A DNA stretch of 6,323 bases from JAXGTD01 sp040775095 (GCA_040775095.1 JAXGTD010000184.1:1-6323); one strand, 5' to 3'. Positions 1-5,892 are shown, counted from the first letter of the stretch. The notes: generated from the letters alone by a model not told the origin. Numbers and translations: made by a program.

Positions 1-198
1 GCGGCGTCCGGCAACCAATGGAATGTGCCCATTGGCCTGACTGTCGCGAAGATGACGAAGATCGGCAAGGTGCCCGTCAAGTTCCAGCTGGGTGCCGAGT
101 ACTCCGTGGTGAGTCAGGACAGCTTCGGTCAGGAGTGGCAGGTCAAGCTCAACATCATCCCCGTCATTCCGGCCTTGGTGAAGAACCCGCTCTTTTGA
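1..198 (+). CDS. Transporter-like outer-membrane beta-barrel protein, C-terminal fragment
   Basis: This is the last 65 codons of a gene that begins before the window; frame 1 is open from base 1 to a TGA at 196-198. The fragment alternates polar and hydrophobic residues as beta strands do. It has the pattern NQWNVPIGLTVAKMTKIGK, then VPVKFQLGAEY, then FGQEWQVKLNIIPVIP. A 'W-x-VP-x-G' strand, a 'K-x-GK-x-PV' hairpin and a final 'W-x-x-K/R-x' strand are typical of the C-terminal end of proteins annotated as transporter or neuromedin-U-like outer-membrane proteins, related to the phenol-degradation meta-pathway barrel family. The protein ends in Phe (NPLF), as many outer-membrane barrels do. The substrate is unknown. 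The family call rests on recalled motif resemblance over a short piece. That the frame is coding is much surer than the exact family. Confidence 0.7.
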   Translation, partial: AASGNQWNVPIGLTVAKMTKIGKVPVKFQLGAEYSVVSQDSFGQEWQVKLNIIPVIPALVKNPLF

Positions 199-296
199 TA
201 ACGGTGCAAGGCCCCACGGCGTGGGTCGCTGGCGTTGCGGGCTCGAGCAGGCCTTTCGATGGCCCGCAAGCGTCATGAACCGCGTCTTCGGCGAGC

Positions 297-329
297 CCCG
301 GACCTCCGCCGCGCCTACCGAGGTCCGGG
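297..329. repeat. Perfect 10-bp inverted repeat (stem-loop)
   Basis: CCCGGACCTC at 297-306 is the exact reverse complement of GAGGTCCGGG at 320-329, with a 13-base loop. The stem would be very stable because 8 of 10 pairs are G:C. There is no T-run on either side, so it is not a classical intrinsic terminator. It could act as an mRNA 3' end stabiliser for the upstream barrel gene, a Rho-dependent pause site, or an operator-like dyad for the 499 gene. The symmetry is plain in the sequence; the role is not. Confidence 0.6.
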
Positions 330-486
330 CCAGCCGGACTGGCAGATCTTCGCCGGATTCAACTTGCAGTTCACCCACTGCTCGGACCAGACAACTATGA
401 CAATAAGGCTCCGTTAGGGTGCGGGTGGAGTGTCCCGTCGGAAACCTGATCTCCAGCCTGTTCGGCGTCACGTTGCCTGCCTGTCC

Positions 487-491
487 AAAGG
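487..491 (+). promoter_or_regulatory. Ribosome binding site that fixes the start at 499
   Basis: AAAGG sits 7 bases before the ATG at 499. The same frame stays open back to a GTG at 430, but the 23 extra residues are Arg-rich and would bury the signal peptide. The Shine-Dalgarno match and the signal peptide both favour 499. Confidence 0.6.
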
Positions 492-498
492 TGAAAAG

Positions 499-1275
499 AT
501 GACAGACTTCAGATTTCTCGTGCCCGTGCTCTACGCGAGCGCTATTTCCATGGTGTCGGCGACCGCGGCGGCAGCGGATTCCAGTGCCGAAAACGACTGG
601 CAGTTCAAGGCCGGCGTGTACCTGTACGCGGCGGGTATCAAGGGCGAGACGGCCTTCGGCAGCGACCTCGATATCAGCTTCAGCGACCTAATCGACAATC
701 TCAACTTTGCCTTTATGGGCAATGCCGAGGCCCGCAAATCCAAATGGTCCCTGGCAGCCGATGTCATCTATCTCAACGTCGGGGCCGGTGGCGGGGGACA
801 AGTGCCCATCGCATCGGCGCCTGGTCTCAGCGTGAAGGTCGAGGCAGACGTCAAACTTCGTGCTTGGGTGCTGGGCTTTACCGGGGGGTATCGCGTGCTC
901 GAGTCGCAGCAGGCGACGCTCGATCTGATCGCGGGTGCCCGCAATCTGCAAGTCAGTACCTTTCTCAATACGTCGAGTCGCCTCGGTCCACTGGCAAGGG
1001 GTAGGGAACTGGGCGCGTCGGGGGTCAACTGGGATGCCATTGTCGGCGTGAAGGGCGATGTGTATCTGAAGGGCAATTGGTTCGCCCCCTACTACCTCGA
1101 CGTCGGGACCGGCGACTCGGACCTCACTTGGCAGATCGCGGGCGGGGTCGGCTACAAGCTCAACTGGGGTGACGCCTATCTCCTGTATCGCTACTTGGAC
1201 TGGGATTTCAACGGCTCCGAGCTCGACAATCTCAGTCTCAGCGGACCTCAGCTGGGGGTGAACTTCCGTTTCTGA
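499..1275 (+). CDS. Outer-membrane beta-barrel protein
   Basis: The gene encodes a 258-residue exported protein. Residues 1-26 form a signal peptide: a charged start (MTDFRF), a hydrophobic core, and an Ala-rich cleavage region ending before Asp27. The mature part begins with DWQFKAGVYLYAAGIKG and goes on as alternating amphipathic strands separated by Gly/Asp/Asn turns. Examples are the segments around FAFMGNAEARK, WSLAADVIYLNV and the closing YLLYRYLDWDF. The last residues, GPQLGVNFRF, are a classic beta-signal ending in Phe, as the BAM machinery recognises. Small barrels of this type are common, uncharacterised outer-membrane proteins in Proteobacteria. Pore, adhesin or structural roles cannot be told apart here. 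An upstream GTG at 430 is a less likely start. The gene stands alone, with gaps of about 300 bases on both sides, so it probably has its own promoter. Confidence 0.8.
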   Translation: MTDFRFLVPVLYASAISMVSATAAAADSSAENDWQFKAGVYLYAAGIKGETAFGSDLDISFSDLIDNLNFAFMGNAEARKSKWSLAADVIYLNVGAGGGGQVPIASAPGLSVKVEADVKLRAWVLGFTGGYRVLESQQATLDLIAGARNLQVSTFLNTSSRLGPLARGRELGASGVNWDAIVGVKGDVYLKGNWFAPYYLDVGTGDSDLTWQIAGGVGYKLNWGDAYLLYRYLDWDFNGSELDNLSLSGPQLGVNFRF

Positions 1276-1576
1276 GACTCGGCCCGGCTTCGTCGAGCAT
1301 AAGGCGTCAGTCGTCCATCGTGGCCCGGATCAGCCGGAGCGGTGAAACAGCGCCAGCTTTAATCTGCGGTTTCTCCAGTAGACCGGAGTCGACCGACATT
1401 CTGGGCCGGATCCGCTCGAATTCGGCGACGATCGACGCGGGAAACGTCTCATCGTCAAAGACTTGATAGGAGATGCGTACCCTCGTGCCGTGCGCATGCC
1501 GTTGAATTGTCCTGATTTCGGCCGACCCGAAACCCGGACGAAATCGTTCCAACACCAAACAAGAGAACTCGACTAA
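1276..1576. other. Intergenic gap, 301 bases, with an unexplained minus-strand open frame
   Basis: No plus-strand gene is supported; the forward frames are broken by stops. On the minus strand a frame stays open from the TGA complement at 1307-1309 through this gap and on across the antisense of the 1577 gene. The part inside the gap would encode about 89 residues with a protein-like composition, including a segment reading RVRISYQVFDDETFPASIVA. It has no clear start codon with a ribosome site, so I treat it as a possible gene remnant and not as a gene. A TTGAAT at 1502-1507 could be a -35-like element for the 1577 gene, but no good -10 partner is visible. Confidence 0.5.
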
Positions 1577-1969
1577 ATGAAGAACAGATCCCTTATCACA
1601 TATGCCTTTTCGGCAGCAGCCGTTTTCGGGAGCCAGTCCGCGATCTCGGTGCAGGATGAGGATATCGACTTCGACACCACGGAAGACCTCTTCCAGGTTT
1701 GCTCGGTCGAGCCGGGGGCACCGGAATTCATCCCCGCGTCTTTCGCATGCCGGGGCTTCATAGAAGGTGCCGTCCAGTATCATGACGAGGTTACGGATCG
1801 TAAGAATCTGCAACGACTGATCTGTTATCCGCAAAGCGCTACCATTGCCGATGGCCGCGCGGCCTTTGTTGCCTGGGCCAAAGAGCATGCCGGCGACAAG
1901 GGGCTGATGAACGAGGTGCCCGTGGTCGGTCTGGTCCGCGCGCTTGCCAAGAAATACCCGTGCAGATAG
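1577..1969 (+). CDS. Secreted Rap1a/Tai-like small cysteine protein
   Basis: The gene encodes 130 residues. An N-terminal signal peptide (MKNRS, then ITYAFSAAAVFG) is followed by an acidic stretch, DEDIDFD. The mature part shows the pattern I associate with the Rap1a/Tai family: C42, then FACRGFIEGAV with C58, then LICYPQ with C83, an alpha-helical AFVAWAKEHAG, a 'VVGLVRAL' helix, and YPCR at the end with C129. Four cysteines suggest two periplasmic disulfides. Known members include immunity proteins against type VI amidase effectors, but most family members are small exported proteins of unknown job, and no effector gene lies beside this one. The start ATG has only a weak AAGAGA (1561-1566) ahead of it. 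The codon mix includes AGA twice and ATA, and the third positions look less GC-rich than in the neighbours, hinting at different ancestry or relaxed selection. The family call is from motif recall. Confidence 0.65.
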   Translation: MKNRSLITYAFSAAAVFGSQSAISVQDEDIDFDTTEDLFQVCSVEPGAPEFIPASFACRGFIEGAVQYHDEVTDRKNLQRLICYPQSATIADGRAAFVAWAKEHAGDKGLMNEVPVVGLVRALAKKYPCR

Positions 1970-2053
1970 CCGAGGCTTCCATTCCGTTGCCAGTATCGCC
2001 AGTGAACAAACACCTGCGCGACGGCCTTTACACACTTCCAGGAGTCACCAAGC

Positions 2054-2281
2054 ATGCTCAAGCTTGCCACCCCCTTTGTACTTGTCACCGCGATCGGTAC
2101 CGCCAGCTGCGGCACCACGACCGGGGAGCGCGCCGGTAGCGGCGCGCTGATGGGTGCCGCCGGCGGCGCGTTGATTGGTTCTCTTAGCGCAGACGCCGGC
2201 AAGGGCGCTCTCATCGGCGCCGGCGTCGGAGCCCTGGGCGGTTACCTCTATGACCAGCACCAAAAGGGAAACATCGACTGA
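2054..2281 (+). CDS. Glycine-zipper lipoprotein
   Basis: This small protein has 75 residues. Residues 1-18 are a hydrophobic signal peptide ending TAS before Cys19, an acceptable but atypical lipobox because Thr takes the usual Leu place. Residues 28-63 carry two runs of GxxxG spacing: G30, G34, G38, G42 and G51, G55, G59, G63, each in a hydrophobic Ala/Leu/Ile setting. This is the glycine-zipper fold, in which two helices form a tight membrane hairpin; it resembles the YMGG/SlyB-type outer-membrane lipoproteins. The tail is polar (YDQHQKGNID). AGGAG at 2040-2044 lies 9 bases before the ATG and supports the start. The gene sits 84 bases after the Rap1a-like gene and 62 bases before the patatin gene, so co-transcription with the latter is likely. 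Such proteins are thought to help outer-membrane integrity or oligomer formation; the role here is inferred. Confidence 0.8.
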   Translation: MLKLATPFVLVTAIGTASCGTTTGERAGSGALMGAAGGALIGSLSADAGKGALIGAGVGALGGYLYDQHQKGNID

Positions 2282-2343
2282 CACGCGGACGCCGCAGTAC
2301 CCTTTCGGTTACTTCTCCAACTTCGGCACAACGAACCCGGGAA

Positions 2344-3528
2344 ATGCTCAGACTGCTTCCGTTCTTCCAGCTTGCGATCCTGATGCTCCTCGTCCTCCCT
2401 GGCTGCTCCACCGCGCCGGAGCGCACCCTGTCGCGTGAGCCGGTGCGCTACGCGTATTTGCCGAGCGGCCGCGACCCCCTGCGTCCGGATAAGCCGGTGT
2501 CGGCTCGTGGCGCGGAGCAGCCGAGCATCGCGGAGGGGGCGATTCCCTATTTCGAGGGCAAGCGCGGGCACCCGCTGCAGATCCTGACGCTCTCGGGCGG
2601 CGGCCAGAACGGGGCCTTCGGGGCGGGATTCCTCAAGGGTTGGCGGGAGCGTGGGGGGCGTCCCCAATTCGACATCGTGGCGGGTGTCAGCACCGGCGCC
2701 CTGCTTGCCACCCATGCATTCTTGGGCACGCCGGCGGACGACGCCGTTCTGGAGGAGATCTTCACCCGCGTCGACCAGGACAGCATCTACGAGCACAAGC
2801 CGCTGCTCGGCCTGTTGTTCGGCGGGAATTCACTCTATAACACATCACCCCTCCAAAGGCTGCTCGACAAATACATCACCGCCGAGACCTTGCGCCGCGT
2901 TGCCGCGGCCCACGATGACAATCGGCGTCTGTGGGTCGGGACGACCAATCTGGACTATGACCAGACCTGGGTCTGGGACCTCACCGGGATCGCCAAAGAC
3001 GGCAAGCTGGAGCTGTACAAGCAGGTGCTGCGTGCCTCGGCGGCGCCGCCCGTCGCCTTTCCGCCGGTGGCGATCGACGGTTACCTCTTCGCCGACGGGG
3101 GCGTGCGCCAAAACATCGTCGTTATCGGTCTCACCGGCACCAAGCGCCCGCCGCCGCCCCGCTTCGGGCCCGGTACGGTCTATGTGATCCAGAATGGCAA
3201 GGCGAGCGATCCGCCCGCGGCGGTGCGAAACGACATCATCGGTGTCGCTGAAGGCAGCCTCGATGCCATGCTGACGAACACCATGGACTCGCTGATGCTC
3301 AGGGCCTATGTGGCGGCCCGCGCCCATGGCTACCGATTCAGAACGGTTGCCATCCCGCAAGGCGCCGACACCGGGGGCAATTCACTGGCGTTCAACCCCA
3401 AGCAGATGCAGGCTGGGTTCGACGCGGGGCTGACGCTCGGTGCGCAGCCGGATCCCTGGTCGGTGGCCCCTCCCTTGGTCAATGATTTTCCCCCTTGGGC
3501 GATGGCGCTCATGCGCAGCCCGCGTTGA
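2344..3528 (+). CDS. Patatin-like phospholipase lipoprotein
   Basis: The gene encodes 394 residues. A lipoprotein signal peptide (hydrophobic core, then LPGC with Cys21) predicts lipid anchoring to the outer or inner membrane. The patatin hydrolase domain starts near residue 79. The oxyanion-hole loop is SGGGQNGAFGAG at 84-95. The nucleophile elbow is GVSTG at 114-118 with Ser116. The catalytic Asp lies in DGG at 251-253 (Asp251). All three elements are intact, so a working Ser-Asp acyl hydrolase acting on phospholipids or other lipids is expected. Asp44 after the lipidated Cys is Arg/Pro-rich linker territory (residues 25-65) typical of lipoprotein tethers. The C-terminal part has a conserved-looking helix, LMLRAYVAARAHGY. 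The ATG has a poor ribosome site but is the only start that gives the full signal peptide. Its TGA overlaps the TTG start of the marC-like gene by 4 bases, indicating one transcript. Confidence 0.9.
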   Translation: MLRLLPFFQLAILMLLVLPGCSTAPERTLSREPVRYAYLPSGRDPLRPDKPVSARGAEQPSIAEGAIPYFEGKRGHPLQILTLSGGGQNGAFGAGFLKGWRERGGRPQFDIVAGVSTGALLATHAFLGTPADDAVLEEIFTRVDQDSIYEHKPLLGLLFGGNSLYNTSPLQRLLDKYITAETLRRVAAAHDDNRRLWVGTTNLDYDQTWVWDLTGIAKDGKLELYKQVLRASAAPPVAFPPVAIDGYLFADGGVRQNIVVIGLTGTKRPPPPRFGPGTVYVIQNGKASDPPAAVRNDIIGVAEGSLDAMLTNTMDSLMLRAYVAARAHGYRFRTVAIPQGADTGGNSLAFNPKQMQAGFDAGLTLGAQPDPWSVAPPLVNDFPPWAMALMRSPR

Positions 3529-4124
3529 AAGACCAGATTCAGGCCATCGTCACCGTGCTATCGCTCGTGAACCCCGCGATCTGTGGGATGCTGTTCGCCA
3601 GAGCCGAGGCCGGGCGCGCAGCGAGTAGCCAGCTACTCGATGCCACCAAGGTGGCGCTCGCCGTCCTGGCGATTCTCGTCGGCGCTGCGCTGGCTGGAAC
3701 ACAGCTGTTGCACCTGTTCGGTTAGTCCCTGGACGCCTTCATGGTGGCTGGCGGCGGCGTGTTGGCCTGGATGGGATTCTCCATGCTCAGTGGCAAGGCG
3801 TCCACGTCCGGAGGCGCCACGTCCTCTGATTCGCGGCCGGCCCTCACGCCGTTGATCCTGTTCGCCGCCAGCCCCGGGACCATCACCGGGGTCATCACGA
3901 TCTCGGCCGCCCACACGCGCTTGAGGCTCCCAGTGACGGCCTTGGTCGCCATCCTCGTCGCGATCGCGGTGACCTGGCTGATCATGCTGCTCACCGCGCG
4001 CCTTGCCGGCAAACGCGAGGGTAATGGATTCGTGCGGGATACGATGTCACGACTCATGGGGCTCATCGTCCTGTCGATGGGCGTCCAATTCGCGTTGACA
4101 GGGCTGCATAGGTTCGCGCCCTGA
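3525..4124 (+). pseudogene. MarC-family membrane protein gene with in-frame TAG
   Basis: Read through one stop, this frame gives a full-length, roughly 199-residue MarC (UPF0056) inner-membrane protein. The N-terminal half has IQAIVTVLSLVNP (Asn16-Pro17, the family's NP motif in helix 1), a second hydrophobic helix (ALAVLAILVGAALAG) and LLHLFG. A TAG at 3723-3725 (codon 67) follows. The same frame continues at once with SLDAF, MVAGGGVLAWMGFSML, the conserved SPGTITG at 116-122, and two more hydrophobic helices, ending in a TGA. No bases are gained or lost, so this is a nonsense change and not a frameshift. The residue replaced is normally Val or Ile, which needs more than one base change to become TAG. 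The start is taken as TTG at 3525, overlapping the patatin stop (TTGA); TTG at 3495 is an alternative. MarC proteins are multi-pass proteins of unclear function. It is likely a broken gene, or a sequencing error. Confidence 0.8.
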
Positions 4125-4299
4125 GGAATCGCACGGTTGTTCAGCGGTTTCCCCAGGCTTGGGCTCGCGTTTCCTTCGCTTCGGCGCGTCCGGCCCCGGC
4201 CGTTGGGGAATCCAGCGGCGGAACATGAGGTGCCGCTTTGCCTCAGCCGATCTCATCTACCACAGGTGCCGACGGCCCTTCCACGACGAGGTTTAGATC
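4125..4299. other. Intergenic gap before the DUF3313 gene
   Basis: I see no gene in these 175 bases. A 4-bp stem (CCCA, 4-base loop, TGGG) lies around 4152-4163, followed by a short pyrimidine stretch, but it is too weak to call a terminator. A 7-bp pair TTCCCCA/TGGGGAA is separated by about 50 bases. A promoter for the next gene is expected here, but no -35/-10 pair is clear. Confidence 0.4.
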
Positions 4300-5106
4300 A
4301 TGATCGATGTCAGAAGACGCACTCACCAATGGCTCCGTGGAGTGACCCTTGCCACGACCGTGCTGGCAGCCGGTTGTGCCCCGACGGCTTCCTCCATCAT
4401 GGGGAGCGGCACCGGTGTCACCGCCAGTGATCCGACGCGCCTTACCCAGAGCGGTTTCCTGTCGGACTACGGTCGGCTGAGGACCGTCTCCTGGGCAGAG
4501 GGAATCCAGTGCTGGCGCGACCCCGGCCTCGATGCGAAGAAGTACGATAAGGTGCTGATCGGGCGCATGACCGTCAAGCTCAAACCGGGCCAAGAAGCGG
4601 GCATCGATCCGACGGACCTCAAGATGCTGACCGACTATTTCTACCAGTCTCTGGTCAAGGCACTCGAGCCCCAGATGAAGGTCGTCGATAAGCCAGGTTC
4701 GGGGGTGCTCGTGATGCGGATCGCGCTGACGAATCTGGTGCCGACCAGCGTCGCAAGAAGCGTCACCGGGACCGTCGTCCCCTACGCCTTCGTTGCGGAG
4801 GCCGGCTCAGGGGTCGCCACCGGCCGGCCTGCCGGGTCCACGCCCTATCTCGGTGAGACCAGCATGGAGATGCAACTCCGCGATGGCGGTTCGGGCAAGG
4901 TGGTCGCCGAGTGCCGTGACACCGAGATCGGGCGCAAATATGCCGCCGAACTCGATTCCGACGCCGCCGGTGCGGCCCAGACCTGGGCGAGCGGCTATCT
5001 CAACTCGTTCCAAGCCTGGTCCTACGCGAAGAACGCCTTCGACAAGTGGTCCGCCCTCACCGCCGAGCGTCTGGCGGCGCTGCGCGGTGTGGCACCGCCG
5101 ACTTGA
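4300..5106 (+). CDS. DUF3313-type lipoprotein
   Basis: The gene encodes 268 residues. The N-terminus MIDVRRRTHQWLRG is positively charged, then comes a hydrophobic core ending LAAGC, so Cys26 is a probable lipidation site. After a Ser/Thr/Gly linker, the mature domain opens with SGFLSDYGRL at 51-60, then a short Trp/Cys segment and KYDKVLIGRM. This order matches what I know of DUF3313, a family of uncharacterised proteobacterial lipoproteins. Later parts are a helix (LTDYFYQSLVKAL), a strand rich in Val/Leu (VLVMRIALTNLVP), a Gly-rich loop, a strand pair (SMEMQLRDGGSGKVVAEC), and a C-terminal Trp-rich helix (AWSYAKNAFDKWSALTAERL). Two further cysteines (in the QCW and ECRD segments) could form a disulfide in the periplasm. 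GAGG at 4288-4291, 8 bases before the ATG, fixes the start. The function of the family is unknown; membership is fairly sure. Confidence 0.8.
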   Translation: MIDVRRRTHQWLRGVTLATTVLAAGCAPTASSIMGSGTGVTASDPTRLTQSGFLSDYGRLRTVSWAEGIQCWRDPGLDAKKYDKVLIGRMTVKLKPGQEAGIDPTDLKMLTDYFYQSLVKALEPQMKVVDKPGSGVLVMRIALTNLVPTSVARSVTGTVVPYAFVAEAGSGVATGRPAGSTPYLGETSMEMQLRDGGSGKVVAECRDTEIGRKYAAELDSDAAGAAQTWASGYLNSFQAWSYAKNAFDKWSALTAERLAALRGVAPPT

Positions 5107-5183
5107 CCTCTCCAAGGTTGTTTTGGGGGGCGTTCAACCGCCGCCGTGCGGGCCGGGCATGCATGACGGTGATCCGGCCTACC

Positions 5184-5215
5184 AAAAAAAGACACGGGTG
5201 CCTGGCAGCCCCGGT
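5184..5215 (-). terminator. Probable intrinsic terminator for the 5350-5799 gene
   Basis: On the minus strand, a hairpin made of CGGG, a 2-base bulge, TGC, a CAG loop, GCA and CCCG (positions 5213 down to 5195) is followed after four bases by a run of seven T (5190-5184). The bulged stem is modest, so strength is uncertain, but the T-run is the only long homopolymer in the region and lies about 135 bases past the stop of the minus-strand gene, in the right orientation. Confidence 0.45.
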
Positions 5216-5230
5216 TGTGAACAGGACATC

Positions 5231-5321
5231 GGGCGCCACGGTTGCGCCGTCACCGAGATCGTCGCGTGCTTGCGGCCAATGCCATGTCGAGTACGGACGT
5301 GGGCGCCATGGCATGCGCCAT
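5231..5321. repeat. Two imperfect copies of a GGGCGCCA...GCGCC hairpin motif
   Basis: Copy one is 5231-5250 and copy two 5301-5321, in direct orientation with a 50-base spacer. Each has GGCGC and GCGCC arms (7-base loop in copy one, 8-base loop in copy two). They share the first eight bases, the central GG and the GCGCC arm. The loops differ by substitutions and one extra base. They may be REP-like elements or chance GC-rich dyads. Confidence 0.35.
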
Positions 5322-5349
5322 TGCGCAGCGAGGTGCGGTTTCCGCCGCC

Positions 5350-5799
5350 TTACTTCATGGTGACGACCATGCCGTCGGCGCCGAGGGACAGGGCCACGCC
5401 CTCGTTGCTGGACTTGAGCTCCAGAATGACGCCGTTCTGATTGCTCAGCGACAGCACGCCCTTGCCCGTACCCATGGTGATGCCCGAGCGGATCTGCACG
5501 AAGGTCCCGGCGAACTGGGAAACCTCCTTCAGGTTGTAGACCTGCCCCGTCGCGGAGAGGTGCTGAACGCCGATGCCGCCGACGCCGAGGCCGCCGATGC
5601 TGAAGGGATACTCCTTGCCCTTGAGCTCCAGGACGCCGCCACCGGCCTGGCCGCTGACGATGAAGGCAAGCTGGGTGCTGTCGATCTTGACCCTGCCTGC
5701 GAGGACCTTCTCCTGGTCGGCCGCCGACGCCTGCCAACCGGCCAGGGTCAGGCATGCCGCGACCAGCGTCGTCAGTAACGGTTTGATCCAAGTGCGCAT
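5350..5799 (-). CDS. Periplasmic glycine-rich protein of unknown function
   Basis: The gene encodes 149 residues. Residues 1-26 are a signal peptide ending in ASA before Ala27-Asp28. A 'VAAC' at 13-16 resembles a lipobox, but hydrophobic residues follow the Cys, so ordinary cleavage is favoured. The mature part starts with a strand (AFIVSGQAGGGVLELKGKEY, 45-64), continues PFSIGGLGVGGIGVQ (65-79), then a strand with ATGQVYNLKEVSQFAGTF, a glycine-rich GITMGTGKGVLSL, and ends NQNGVILELKSS, then EGVALSLGADGMVVTMK. I recall similar short exported proteins with a GGG-x-L-x-x-(K/R)GK-x-YP-x-x-IGG core in many Proteobacteria, annotated only as hypothetical; an all-beta lipid-binding or membrane-associated fold is possible but unproven. 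AGGAGA at 5807-5812 (minus strand), 7 bases before the ATG, firmly supports the start. Its stop is TAA. Confidence 0.8.
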   Translation of the reverse strand: MRTWIKPLLTTLVAACLTLAGWQASAADQEKVLAGRVKIDSTQLAFIVSGQAGGGVLELKGKEYPFSIGGLGVGGIGVQHLSATGQVYNLKEVSQFAGTFVQIRSGITMGTGKGVLSLSNQNGVILELKSSNEGVALSLGADGMVVTMK

Positions 5800-5806
5800 T
5801 TGCGAT

Positions 5807-5812
5807 TCTCCT
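5807..5812 (-). promoter_or_regulatory. Strong ribosome binding site for the 5350-5799 gene
   Basis: AGGAGA on the minus strand lies 7 bases before the ATG at 5799. It is the best Shine-Dalgarno match in the window and shows that the 149-residue frame, not the longer overlapping minus-strand frame that reaches 5881, is the translated one. Confidence 0.7.
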
Positions 5813-5892
5813 AGGGTGTACCGACAAGTGAGTGGAAAGAATCCGGACCGCGCGAGCTCGAAACAAGGAAGCTCCGGTCAACGTGAAGGGCT

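Larger units (their letters stand above)
199..498. other. Intergenic gap, about 300 bases, with a strong inverted repeat
   Basis: No convincing gene lies between the barrel fragment and the next coding region. A 5-bp stem (CCCAC/GTGGG, 213-225, 3-base loop) follows the upstream stop closely but has no T-run, so a Rho-independent terminator is not supported. The main structure is the 10-bp inverted repeat at 297-329. The stretch 370-415 is less GC-rich and could hold the promoter of the 499 gene (a weak TTCACC at 370 and TATGAC at 396), but the 20-base spacing is poor and I do not call it. An open frame at 235-417 has an Arg/Pro-rich start and one barrel-strand-like segment at 328-375. Confidence 0.6.
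5107..5349. other. Convergent intergenic region with nested dyads
   Basis: This 243-base stretch lies between converging stops. It contains two related hairpin motifs 70 bases apart: 5231-5250 and 5301-5321 both begin GGGCGCCA and end with GCGCC. It also has an 8-bp inverted repeat, ATGCCATG (5279-5286) with CATGGCAT (5307-5314), a 5-bp hairpin ATGGC/GCCAT at 5308-5321, and the A-run terminator at 5184-5215. I find no gene. The density of symmetry fits transcript 3' ends. No forward terminator with a T-run follows the DUF3313 gene. Confidence 0.5.

Noticed and set aside
213..225. Hairpin after the first gene as a terminator
   Set aside because: Only five pairs and no T-run.
235..417. 60-codon plus-strand frame as a gene
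   Set aside because: The N-terminal half is Arg/Pro-rich, there is no ribosome site, and it crosses the inverted repeat; only one short segment looks protein-like.
1307..2035. 242-codon minus-strand frame as one gene
   Set aside because: Its upstream two-thirds are in-register antisense to the Rap1a-like gene and have shadow composition; only the part in the gap merits attention, and it has no start.
2248..2796. 182-codon minus-strand frame
   Set aside because: Arg/Gln/Ala-rich antisense of the patatin gene, whose catalytic motifs prove the other strand.
3723..3725. TAG as pyrrolysine or other recoding
   Set aside because: MarC proteins do not use pyrrolysine, the site is a hydrophobic position, no readthrough signal is visible, and TAG ends another gene here.
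5057..5881. 274-codon minus-strand frame
   Set aside because: Arg/Gly/His-rich and out of frame with the 149-residue exported protein, which has a signal peptide and a strong ribosome site.
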